Source: Lasioglossum baleicum (lineage: Eukaryota > Arthropoda > Insecta > Hymenoptera > Halictidae). From it: a DNA stretch of 64,000 bases. Positions within the stretch are counted from its first letter, which is position 1; each line of letters begins with the position of its first letter. Of the stretch, positions 34,941 through 45,131 are shown one piece after another. The translations under genes and the position numbers were made by a program. The notes beneath the pieces are model-generated. The model searched no databases. It was not told the origin of the DNA and saw only the letters and a list, made by a program, of their open reading frames with translations. The stretch is from positions 16,770,635-16,834,634 of the forward strand of contig NC_134929.1 in NCBI RefSeq assembly GCF_051020765.1, read 5' to 3'.

Positions 34941-35999
34941 TCAGAAACGTTGTTTATACCAATCGAGGATAGTGTCAACCAGCAAAACGATCATCGGGAT
35001 AAGGAGAATGAAAGTGCGTAATTGCCTGAGCGTCGACGGAAGCAGTTTGTCCAGAATAATCGACAGAGAATCTGATAGCGCTTCTGTTGGATGAAATTTC
35101 CCATTGAAAATCCCTGCGAACAATGGCGGGGACTGTGAAAACGTTTCCCAGAGTGGATAGACCGTACCTGAATGAATCCCAGCGTCCGCATCAGCGTCCT
35201 CGAAGACGGACGACTCGGTGCCTTCGTCATTATCCGCGACAGAATCATCGGGCGTCTCGTCATCCTTCGATTTCTCGCTGCCGGAACGATTCTCGTTTCT
35301 GGCAGGGGTCACGATGACACAGGGGCTATCAACCGACACGTGTCTGCCACCCACTTTGACCAGAGTGCTGGTGCTCCTGGCCAGCTTAGTGCTGTGGGTT
35401 CTACGTATCAACAAGTTGGTGAAGGTGGTGTTCCCATTTTGCTTACTCCTGCTCTCAGGCGCCGGAGTTTTAGCCGATCCGTTCGCCTTTGGCTCCGTGA
35501 TCTTGCTGGATCGTTTCTCCTCGGTCTTCTTCTTCGAGTCCTCGTCTTCCACCTCGAAGCAGGCGATCGTGTTGTTCAGGCGGTTGTCCTTTCTGCTGGC
35601 ATCCTTCCTGCCGGTGAACCGGCTCTGGAATCTCTCGATGGTCTTGAACGACCTGGTCCTCTCGACTTTCTTCCTCTGCTCGGGCCCAGCCACCGCTTGC
35701 TCGCCCTTCGGCGTCTCGAAGATCTTCGTCAGGGACTGCACCTTGCCTCTAGACTCCGGGAACGAGTCCTCGGCTCTCTTCACGCTGGACACCGTCTCGT
35801 TGTTGCTCAGCGTGCGCGTCAGGATCACGGTCGGCACTGCTTTCGACGTGCTGATCGGGAATGTGTTGCTGGTGAACTTGTCCGTGTCGGAGCTGATCGT
35901 TTTCGGGATCTTGGAAGGGTGCCGAGACTCGCCGTCCAGCGACACGTAGAACGTCGACCTCCGCTTCGGGGACTCCTCGAGATTCTCCGCGTTCAACAT
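34941..35999 (-). CDS. Uncharacterised basic protein with C-terminal membrane anchor
   Basis: A 352-codon ATG frame (MLNAENLEESPKRRSTFYVS...) with an in-frame TGA just upstream of the start and a TGA stop at the end. It is by far the best minus-strand coding block. Residues 1-230 are rich in Ser, Thr, Lys and Arg with SerPro and Arg-Ser motifs (VERTRSFKTIERFQSRF), likely disordered. An acidic patch (DDETPDDSVADNDEGTESS) follows at about 245-270. The protein ends in one hydrophobic segment (TFILLIPMIVLLVDTIL) five residues before the final WYKQRF, as in tail-anchored proteins. No family is recognised. A GT-AG interval inside it (35114-35167) is exactly 54 bases, so its use would remove 18 residues in frame. 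The 5' leader is probably spliced from 36729 or beyond. Confidence 0.75.
   Translation of the reverse strand: MLNAENLEESPKRRSTFYVSLDGESRHPSKIPKTISSDTDKFTSNTFPISTSKAVPTVILTRTLSNNETVSSVKRAEDSFPESRGKVQSLTKIFETPKGEQAVAGPEQRKKVERTRSFKTIERFQSRFTGRKDASRKDNRLNNTIACFEVEDEDSKKKTEEKRSSKITEPKANGSAKTPAPESRSKQNGNTTFTNLLIRRTHSTKLARSTSTLVKVGGRHVSVDSPCVIVTPARNENRSGSEKSKDDETPDDSVADNDEGTESSVFEDADADAGIHSGTVYPLWETFSQSPPLFAGIFNGKFHPTEALSDSLSIILDKLLPSTLRQLRTFILLIPMIVLLVDTILDWYKQRF
35114..35167 (-). other. Possible in-frame 54-nt retained intron
   Basis: Within the 352-codon frame, TTCAG/GTACGG and TTCGCAG/GGATTT bound 54 bases. Both forms keep the frame, giving 352 or 334 residues. The interval is short for an insect intron and its donor is weak, so retention may be the rule. 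Confidence 0.3.
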
Positions 36000-36728
36000 G
36001 TCTCCCCGTGGTCACCTGGTCGCATATCAATGGGCTCTCGGCACCGCTAAGCTTCCATTAGCACAGGAATCCCGCGCGGCAGCAAACATCCTTGCGGCAA
36101 GAAGGGTTGGGAACGAATCTCCGAGGGTGCAACTTGATCCGATCCCTTTTGATGATCGTCCGCTGCTACGACTAAATGTCATCAACGTCTAGCTGTTCAG
36201 AAGACACCCCAAAAGGTGTGTCGGACATGTGTGACCGAATAGGTTTCTCTCTCGGCGAAGTTATTCCGAACGCACCAGTCCGAGGGTTCTTGGTCCATCC
36301 AGCGGGAGTGTCCTCGAATTCACTTTACAGTCCAGCGGAGAGAGGGGGGCTAAGAGGCGAAGGGCCCAAGAGCGGTCGAGGGCCCCGAATTTCTTGCCGG
36401 GCCCCGAGAGAGCCCTCTAAATATAACCGACGTATCTCGGGGACAGGAGCACGTGTATCTCGAAAAACAAATACGGTCACGGAACACGGCGCGCCGTTGT
36501 AAGCAGATAGCGTGGTGCGTCCAGCCGCCGTGGAGCCGCTATCGACGTATATTTTCGCTGTTTATCGGTGACCTCTCCGAAGCGGGTTGGTTCGCGGAAC
36601 CTTTTTACGTACACCGAATCCCGGTGATCGATGTAATCTCTCACTTGGCTCAGTGGTTATCACCGAGCGCAGCACCTGTTAATCACCTGGTTCCTCACCG
36701 GAATACACTTGGCCACAAAACAGCTCAC
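36000..36728 (-). other. Probable 5' intron of the 35-kb gene
   Basis: Between the donor at 36729 and the start codon there is GC-rich sequence with an acceptor-like site, 'tatgcgaccag', just before the ATG (boundary near 36013) and another, 'aatggaagcttag', near 36050. ORFs on both strands here are compositional. Confidence 0.4.
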
Positions 36729-37314
36729 CTGAAGTTTACACGAGAGAGGCGCACCGGAGAAAATACGGTCCCAGGAATGCGGGGACTCGCACACGAGCTC
36801 GCGCACGGGCCCACGGACGGAGTGGAACGAACGAGATTCTTATTCTCGGGACTAGAGAAGGCGAAGATCGAACGGCGAGGTTCGAAAAACTAACATGGAT
36901 CACGGTCGTCGTCGTCGTCGTCGTATGTCCCGAGGGAAGGGACTCACTTCGAGTAAAAGTAAAAGGGTCTGAGTCACTGCCACGGGATCGGGCCCTCTCG
37001 CGGCCCGCCGGAACCGTCACCAGGCTCGTGGAATGCGCGCAAACCGCCCGGATGACCGACCAGCATCTCTCTCTCGAGCGTTCCTTCTCGTCAAGGACAG
37101 GCCACCACGGGATCTCAACAGAGAGACACACACGCGCCGCGATCAACGGGAGAACACGAGCAGCGGCGAGGCACGCAGTCGTCCGCACCGCAGACGGGCT
37201 CACGACTATCTGCTCGCTCCGAAACGGATCGACGCCAGCAGCGCCTCTACTGGCCGGCTCACGCGAACACACCGCTCGATGGTGAGGAGGATCGAGTGCC
37301 ACCGGGATCCACAC
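36729..37314 (-). promoter_or_regulatory. Candidate 5' UTR exon and promoter of the 35-kb gene
   Basis: On the minus strand a strong donor, AACTTCAG/GTGAGC, ends a GC-rich segment with no in-frame link to the coding exon, as expected of a leader exon. The block is CpG-rich up to about 37320, where AT-rich DNA begins. The exact start of transcription is not resolved. Confidence 0.4.
36905..36923. repeat. Trinucleotide run (GTC)n
   Basis: About six GTC units, in the candidate 5' UTR of the minus-strand gene. Confidence 0.8.
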
Positions 37315-37419
37315 CGTGTCAGATGCAGTACGTATACATAGTACTACATAATCGTATCCTTAATTGTGTTCATAATTACGAAAGTAATCTATCCAAATTA
37401 AAAAAAATTAACTCATCAG

Positions 37420-37640
37420 TAGACTGCGGATCTTTATGCACAATATTTATAGCAAAATTGAGTTGATGAAATTTCGAATTGGTGAAAAACTTTAAAAATT
37501 GAAGATGTCAATATAAAGTTAAAAGCCAAACTGATCACATACACTTTAAATAAGAATAATTCAGCTAGTTATGAGTGATAAATTTTCTGTGAACACATAG
37601 TTGGTTTGTATGAATTTTCCTTTCAAACGAGTACATGCAT
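37420..37640. mobile_element. hAT-like MITE, left half only
   Basis: TAGACTGCGGATCTTTATGC is present and followed by family sequence ('attgaagatgtcaatata', shared with 34579-34732). No right terminus is found before the Tc1 relic at 37643. Confidence 0.65.
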
Positions 37641-37642
37641 AT

Positions 37643-38070
37643 ACAGTAAGGAGCGAAACTGAACCAATAACAAAAAGTTTTGTATAAATCATTATTTATT
37701 GCTAGGAATATAGAAGAATAACAAAAAGTCAACATTATAATTATTTTTATCATAGTTAGAAGTAACTTAAAAAATTTTTTTCAATAATTAATGTCTCCTC
37801 GTTTAGCAATGACAACAAAAATAGATTGACTCGGTTTTGCACCACGTCCAATACTTGGCAGTATTTAATATATTATTTATTTTTAATATTTCGTCCACAA
37901 CCCTTGTGCTTGTAAAAGTGCACTAATTCGCTTTGGCATACTTTCTACTAATTTTTTGCAATAATCCGGAGATATTTGTTCCCACTGTTCTTGAATTCTA
38001 TCATACAAATCTGTGATTGAAGTTGGTTGGGAGTCATCAGGCACTATTCGACTTGCAATCGCAATCACAC
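37643..38070 (-). pseudogene. Tc1-type transposase C-terminal fragment
   Basis: A terminus, TACAGTAAGGAGCGAAACTG, at 37642 is followed on the minus strand by a C-terminal transposase peptide (DYCKKLVESMPKRISALLQA, then QGLWTKY) matching the conserved end of Tc1-family transposases. The frame begins only 61 codons earlier; helix-turn-helix and DDE regions are absent. The upstream sequence beyond 38070 is unrelated. Confidence 0.8.
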
Positions 38071-38807
38071 GAGCTTTATCATCGGATGACTCGTGTAAAA
38101 GTTTTAGATTACATTTTCAGATAGCCGATCGGTCTGGGTTAAGTCTGGGTCAATTATTACGGTCTGTTATTCGAATAAAAACTCCAGAGACACACTGATA
38201 GTCACAATAGCTGTCCGCCCCACATCGAGTATCTAAATGTCATCAGTCCGGGAGTGATTATGGTTGTAGTTGACAGCTAATGACCATCGTGTGTTTCACG
38301 GTTTTTCTTTCTCAAAACCCTGACCTGCTTTATAAGTAAAATATTATTGAAAAATCTTGTGCGTATGCTGCTCCACATAACTGCAGTCAGCCAATTGCAT
38401 AATATGCTAAGTAACAAACCCTGAAACCACTGCAGCTATTCATGCAACATGATCGGATGATTTTTGTCGTTTAAACTATAAACTCCCCACCTAAGAATGG
38501 TAAGAATTATTTCTACCCTGAGTGGTACAATGAGCTCCATTTGATGGCATTTGAATGTTGAACCGATTCAGGCTGGCCATGAACGAGTAACCCTGTGGCC
38601 TATTCAGTTTTACGTTGAGGTCACTGATTAACTCGAAACTGTCATCTTAATCGTCTTTCAAAGTGCATTCCATGCACGAGTGATTCGTATTGGTGCGGAA
38701 CAGATATCACACTGCACATGAAAACATGTCGCCATAGCTTAACTTATAATATCAAGCTTGTAAATTCAAACGAAACGTGTAAACTTTGATTCAATATTGT
38801 TTACACA
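38071..38807. other. Spacer before the satellite, nothing recognised
   Basis: GC-balanced, no ORF or repeat with clear ends. Confidence 0.3.
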
Positions 38808-40313
38808 CTTACAGTGTATGAAGTATTCGTATACCTTACAAAAACGGAAAACTTTTTTCGAATTGCACCAAACGATGCGAGCTTTAATTATTAAAATTTA
38901 AAAGATGTCTCTTGTAGATGCACTTGAATTTGACTTACAGTGTATGAAGTATTCGTATACCTTACAAAAACGAAAAACTTTTTCCGAATTGCACCAAACG
39001 ATGCGAGCTTTAATTATTAAATTTAAAAGATGTCTCTTGTAGATGCAGCTGGATTTGACTTACAGTGTATGAAGTATTCGTATACCTTACAAAAACGAAA
39101 AACTTTTTCCGAATTGCACCAAACGATGCGAGCTTTAATTATTAAAATTTAAAACATGTCTCTTGTAGATGCACTTGAATTTGACTTACAGTGTATGAAG
39201 TATTCGTATACCTTACAAAAACGGAAAACTTTTTTCGAATTGCACCAAACGATGAGAGCTTTAATTATTATATTTAAAAGATGTCTCTTGTAGATGCAGC
39301 TGGATTTGACTTACAGTGTACGAAGTATTCGTATACCTTACAAAAACGGAAAACTTTTTCCGAATTGCACCAAACGATGCGAGCTTTAATTATTAAAATT
39401 TAAAACATGTCTCTTGTAGATGCAGCTGGATTTGACTTACAGTGTATGAAGTATTCGTACACCTTACAAAAACGAAAAACTTTTTCCGAATTGCACCAAA
39501 CGATGCGAGCTTTAATTATTAAAATTTAAAAGATGTCTCTTGTAGATGCACTTGAATTTGACTTACAGTGTATGAAGTATTCGTATACCTTACAAAAACG
39601 GAAAACTTTTTTCGAATTGCACCAAACGATGCGAGCTTTAATTATTAAATTTAAAAGATGTCTCTTGTAGATGCAGCTGGATTTGACTTACAGTGTATGA
39701 AGTATTCGTACACCTTACAAAAACGAAAAACTTTTTTCGAATTGCACCAAACGACGCGAGCTTTAATTATTAAAATTTAAAACATGTCTCTTGTAGATGC
39801 ACTTGAATTTGACTTACAGTGTATGAAGTATTCGTATACCTTACAAAAACGGAAAACTTTTTTCGAATTGCACCAAACGATGAGAGCTTTAATTATTATA
39901 TTTAAAAGATGTCTCTTGTAGATGCAGCTGGATTTGACTTACAGTGTATGAAGTATTCGTATACCTTACAAAAACGGAAAACTTTTTTGAATTGCACCAA
40001 ACGATGCGAGCTTTAATTATTAAAATTTAAAACATGTCTCTTGTAGATGCAGCTGGATTTGACTTACAGTGTATGAAGTATTCGTACACCTTACAAAAAC
40101 GAAAAACTTTTTTCGAATTGCACCCAACGATGCGAGCTTTAATTATTAAATTTAAAAGATGTCTCTTGTAGATGCAGCTGGATTTGACTTACAGTGTATG
40201 AAGTATTCGTACACCTTACAAAAACGGAAAACTTTTTCCGAATTGCACCAAACGATGCGAGCTTTAATTATTAAAATTTAAAAGATGTCTCTTGTAGATG
40301 CACCTGGATTTGA
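38808..40313 (+). repeat. Satellite-like array, 125/126 bp x 12
   Basis: Units start with 'cttacagtgtatgaagtatt' at 38808, 38934, 39059, 39185, 39310, 39436, 39562, 39687, 39813, 39938, 40063 and 40188. Two endings are mixed, 'gatgcacttgaattt' and 'gatgcagctggattt', often alternating, which suggests a two-unit higher-order step. Each unit contains a near-palindrome, gtattcgtatac. The start (TACAGTG…) resembles a Tc1-type terminus, so the array may derive from a transposon end. Confidence 0.95.
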
Positions 40314-43244
40314 TTGAAATTTATATTGGTAAAGGAAGGTCCTAGGAAATTTTTACGAGAAGAAAAAATTTCGTTCAACGTAATTTTTAAGTAGGTCAAG
40401 CGGTTCTTGAAACGACTAAATGCAGATTAGGTTCAGGTGGGTACTTAAGGCACTACAGTTTAAAAGAATTCCGAAGAGAGCACTAGACCAGATCTTGAAT
40501 ACAGATCAGCACAGTGTTATTTCGAAAGTGCCTGTGCTGGATCCAATGCGGAAATATAGCTTTTTTTAAAATTAACTTTGGCGAGGTCAGTCGGTTAGAT
40601 AACTATTCAGTCGATTGAATCTCCCCTAAAAAAGTAAATTGGACGTAAGCTGCAGAAAACAATTAATGTTTAATGTACATCAACAGACAATAATATTTCG
40701 ACTTTGTTTTTATCATGAGGGATACATTCTTCTAATAAAAAATAATGGTTCCCATAAAATTATGTTGGAATATATGTGAACTGCATAAAAATTTGTAGTT
40801 TATCTCATTAATAGAAAAAGAACGTCAGGATATTTTTACTTTTTTTTAACAATCATTGTGTGCTCTATTTTTTAAACAATGAGACGTTTAAAATGCATTT
40901 GGTTAGAACATTCGGAAGTGTCTAAACAATTGCGAGAAAAATCTGAATTCACAGTGTGTTGAATTGTATTATTTAATACCAAGAAAATGTGATACTCAAT
41001 TAATGACGCATGCCTTTGTGAGACCTCGTTTTATCCTTATTGGGGTCCATTACTCTGTAGGCTTCCATTTAGGCGAGGTTACGTTGCTGGCTTTCTTCGA
41101 GCTGTAGTATAATACAAGAATCTAATTCCGAGTGCGATTTATGTGGATGAAAGTCACTGCACGTCCGAGGTGTCCATTCTGTGTATCAATTACGGTTCGC
41201 CGGTTAGGTTTGTCTGGCTGCGTTTAGAAGCTTTATTTTCCTTTCCTTCTGCACCGTTCAGTATACAGTTAGCTCGGAATAGATTCAGTGTACAGAGTGA
41301 CGTGGAACCACTGAATCGTTTGATTGTTTTTCAAACAATCGCGGATATAAACTTTACTCTTTTCACAGTGAGAGGTTTTTATACAATATCAGCAAGTTCG
41401 ATTGGATTTTGCGAAAACGGAGATTATTGTTTTCTCGTCGAGAAACTCATAAATAATAAAACGTTATTGGATCATTTGAAACATTAAGATTGTAATAATA
41501 ATCATCGAGTTCATTGATTATTATATTATCGAATGTTTTATATCAATCTAACACTGTTACATTTATCAATTCTATAAATTTCTTCTCTTCAAAAGTTCTA
41601 TAAATTCTAGTAATTACGTTATCGATTTAATTCTCCCTCTCCTTAATGCATTTCAAATTACTTACGAACAACATCCACTGGTCGTTTCAATTTTTTCAGA
41701 TAATTTGTATGGACTGAAATCTGAATCTGAAACCTGATAATAATTCTATCTAGTTACGTATGACTTTCACTTCCTTATAAGAAAAGCAGCCAAAACTACG
41801 AAAAATATAGAGTGCAATGGCAACAAGTATTGCGTTCGAATTTTTTTAATGTTGCTATCTTGATCTCGCAGTTAATCCATTGGAGCACTTTCCTTCGAGT
41901 TTCATGTGTCGAAATTATTCCGCTTTTCTCCGCAATTTTGCGCTCTTTCTGTCAAAGCGACGGTTTCACTGGTTCACTTTGTTAAGTAGAAAACCCAATA
42001 AAATTTTAATGAACCTGTTATTTTCGAATTGAAATAGAAAGTGTGCCACAAATACGCGGCAGTTCCTTCACCCCGATGATCGAGAGCCGCACGCGTTCGG
42101 AACGATCGCGAAAATGGCCGATCATTATTCGACCATTCAAAACTCCTGATGACTCATTCCTGACCTACGATCACGATCGATAATCGTTTCCCCGATTTCC
42201 TGCTACACTTTCCTGCCTTTCGAAACTGGGCCGAGTCCCACGATTTACGATCGCGAGTTTCCATTTCAACAAAAAGAAACGATCCATTATGCAGTTAGCG
42301 ACGGGAAGAAAAAATCTGCCGCGGCGACTGACTCGACGGAACTATGCCGCTTTTACTGGATCGTGTATTCAACGAGGTCGATCATTTTCGGTGAAGCACG
42401 GCGTCATTTTATGGAGAATGGTTTACTTCTCGTTCCAGTGACCTAGAACAATTTTTCCGCACAGAATTTCAATTTTTTATAAAGTTTCTCAGAAACGAAA
42501 CACGTCCACTTCAAACCTGATGTTTGAATAAATCTCTCAATGAAAATGATATTATCAATATCATACGTAAAGTAAATTGATGAAGATAAAAATTGTCGTA
42601 CATAACAAAAAAAAAATAATTTGTAGTCTTACTGCTATGTATATGTATATATTTAAATTTTCCTTTTTATCTTGATTAAAATTAGACAATTTTAAATCAT
42701 TAAAACCAAGCAAGTTTTTATTTTCAAGAATGCATCAACACAAATCATAATAACATCAAGTATAATTATATAAAAATTATGGATACTGTGTCTTGCAGAA
42801 ACACAACGAAACGTAATGCAAAATATTAAATTGCTCGATCCACAGTGATCTAGATTAGGTAAAATAAATTCTGAACGTCGCTTGCCGGAAGCACAAGGTA
42901 TAGTTACGATTAGGACCAGACACATCAGAGAATTGCTGGCAGCTCGTGAGTCACCGTAGTAGCCAGATCGATAAAAAAGAAGTAGTAACTTTTATCGAAT
43001 TCTTTCGGATTGCGAAAGCGACCGCGGTGAACGTTGCGTTCGCGTTAATCATCCGGTAAACGTGAGGCGAGTAACGCGACGTTATCATTATGCAAGTAAA
43101 AACAGCGACAACCGTAATTGCGCGATTATTGCAGGAATTTGAGTTTCAGGTGGTGGGTGTGCCGCACAAGTCGCAAACCTTGCGCCGTGTTGGTGTTGTT
43201 CCATTTTGTCATTCGTAGAATTGAGGCTTTGGTTTGATTGGAGA
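40314..43244. other. Long non-coding stretch
   Basis: AT-rich to about 41000, GC-balanced at 41880-42430 and 42950-43200. A 114-codon frame at 41143-41487 begins with GTG and lacks domain or splice support. No element with clear ends was seen. Confidence 0.3.
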
Positions 43245-43555
43245 ATTAGAATTGCAATTCCCTTGCGTCATTTTTCATTGGGAAATTGGGGAAGTTAGAA
43301 AACTATATTTATCTTCTACTGCCTATAATTATTTTTACTACTAATTAATCGATAGTGGACCTCCATGCAAAATAAAATTTTCTACGTCCCCTTAAAATGA
43401 ATTCTAACGTTTAAGAAACAGAGAATTGCAATTCCCTTGCGTCATTTCCCATCGGAAAATTGGGAAAGATAGAAAATTATATTTATTTTTTACTGCCTAT
43501 AATTATTTTTATTAATAATTAATAGATAGTAAAATTAATTCTAACGTTTAAAAAA
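43245..43555 (+). repeat. Imperfect tandem duplication, ~175 bp x 2
   Basis: 'agaattgcaattcccttgcg' starts both units (about 43247 and 43421). The first unit includes a hAT-MITE-like end, 'gatagtggacctccatgcaa'; the second has lost part of it. Confidence 0.75.
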
Positions 43556-43730
43556 CAGAGTCACAAATACCCAAGTAAAAATCTAATGCGAATGCAAATC
43601 CTCCCTAATTCAAAGCATCGCTTTAATCGAAAATTTTCGACTACGTAGCAATTTTCCAAGAATAACTCCGGTTCATGTAATTCATCCTAAGTGAAAGACA
43701 TGGTTATGAGCGGGGGTGTACACTCGCACA
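43524..43730 (+). repeat. Dispersed repeat, copy 2
   Basis: Matches 20134-20340 from 'attctaacgtttaa' to 'ttatgagcgggggtgt'. Confidence 0.75.
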
Positions 43731-43970
43731 CATTGCCGAGCGGTTAATAAAACAGACACATTTCATCTTATTAGATAATTCACTTCCTTGACATAGTTTG
43801 GAGCAGCTAACTTCATCCCGACTTATATTATGACACCCGATCAATTATCAATTAAACCGTGCCTGTCTCATGAGATCCATTCAGCATCGGCGTTTAATAA
43901 TCCTCTAACAAGACCTCGACACGATGACGTTCCACGGTTCGACCTTGCGATTTGAATATCGATGCAAATA

Positions 43971-44105
43971 GTGGGTGTCATTCGGTAAGCAAATCTTCTC
44001 GAACAGGTGCCATTTAAATTTCAATCTGCTCAGTGGGCGCTGTTTAAACTTTCATCCCGCCGGTGGGTGCCATTTCAATTTTAATTCCGTCAGTGGGAGG
44101 TCCGC
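43971..44105 (+). repeat. Short tandem repeat, ~36-40 bp x 4
   Basis: Units begin GTGGGTGTCATT, GGTGCCATTTAAAT, GTGGGCGCTGTTTAA and GTGGGTGCCATTTC. One frame gives repeated Cys-His-Asn-Phe words (CHLNFNLLSG, CHFNFNSVSG), but the frame is short and probably not coding. Confidence 0.65.
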
Positions 44106-44149
44106 TTTCATCGGGGCCGACAGGTGTCGTAGGGCGGACGTTTATTCTT

Positions 44150-44835
44150 TCACGTGATTCGTACCAATTGAAATTTTTTAAAACTCTTTTTGCATATCAT
44201 TCAGTAAACCAATGCTTCTAATTGCTAAAAAAGTGAATGTTTTATTTTTTCATGTGATTTGTACTAATTGAAATTTTTTAAAAATCTTTTTTGCACGTCA
44301 TTCAGTAGACCAATGCTTCTAATTGTTAAAAAAATGCTCGTTTTATTTTTTCATGTAATTCGTACCAATTGAAATTTTTTCAAAATCTTTTTTGCACGTC
44401 ATTCAGTAAACCAATGCTTTTAATTGCTAAACAATGTTTGTCTTATTTTTTCATGAGTTCCGTACTAATTGAAATTTTTTAAAACTCTTTTTCCATATCA
44501 TTCAGTAAACCAATGCTTCTAATTGCTAAAAAGAAGTGCTCTTTTTATTTTTTCATCTGATTCGTACCAATTGAAATTTTTTAAAAATCTTTTTTCCACG
44601 TCAGTCAGTAGACCAATGCTTCTAATTGCAGAGAAAAATGCTGTTTTTCATTTTTTCATGAGTTTCGTACCAATTTACATTTTTTAAAGATCTTTTTTGC
44701 ACGTGATTCAGTAAACCAATGCTTCTAATTGCTAAAAAAAAGTGGATTTTTTATTTTTTCATATTTCGTACCAATTTAAATTTTTTTAAAATCTTTTTTG
44801 AACGTCATTCAATAAACCAATACTTCTCAATCAAT
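44150..44835 (+). repeat. Tandem repeat, ~101 bp x 7
   Basis: The word 'ccaatgcttctaattg' recurs at 44209, 44310, 44411, 44510, 44613 and 44715, with a decayed copy at 44817. Units also share 'ttcgtaccaattgaaatttt'. Copies are about 85-90 percent alike by eye, so this is an older array than the one at 38.8 kb. Confidence 0.9.
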
Positions 44836-44902
44836 TATAGAAAAGTTATTATGATTGAAAGTGCGCGTTCGATTACTGTGGTTGACCACAGTCATTTACA
44901 AG

Positions 44903-45123
44903 TAGGGTTGCCAGAAATGTTTTATCCAAATATAGAAGAAGTAGCGAAACTGCAATTATGTATATATGAGATAGGCTCAAAATATAGGAGTTCAAGGGAA
45001 AGAGGTACACAGCACATTTTAAACTTTTTAATTCAAACAAAGATTTTTGAAAATTCCTATAGGTACGTAAAGATCAAGTTCAAATATAGAGGGCTCATAT
45101 CAAATATAGATCTGGCAACCCTA
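44903..45123. mobile_element. hAT-like MITE, 221 bp, perfect 8-bp TSD
   Basis: TAGGGTTGCCAGA at the left and TCTGGCAACCCTA at the right, flanked by TTTACAAG at 44895-44902 and 45124-45131. It lies immediately downstream of the 101-bp array and is distinct from the TAGACTGCGG family. Confidence 0.9.
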
Positions 45124-45131
45124 TTTACAAG

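Noticed and set aside
35172..36050. Long plus-strand open frames (up to 292 codons)
   Set aside because: They run antisense to the 352-codon minus-strand gene and lack an equivalent start context or domain; they follow from its GC-rich codons.
36453..37341. Overlapping ORFs of 85-192 codons on both strands
   Set aside because: GC- and CpG-rich sequence is stop-poor on every frame. No frame has splice sites or a start that favours it; it fits a 5' UTR and promoter better.
38808..40313. CRISPR-like appearance of the regular array
   Set aside because: Units are contiguous with no unique spacers, and the DNA is eukaryotic.
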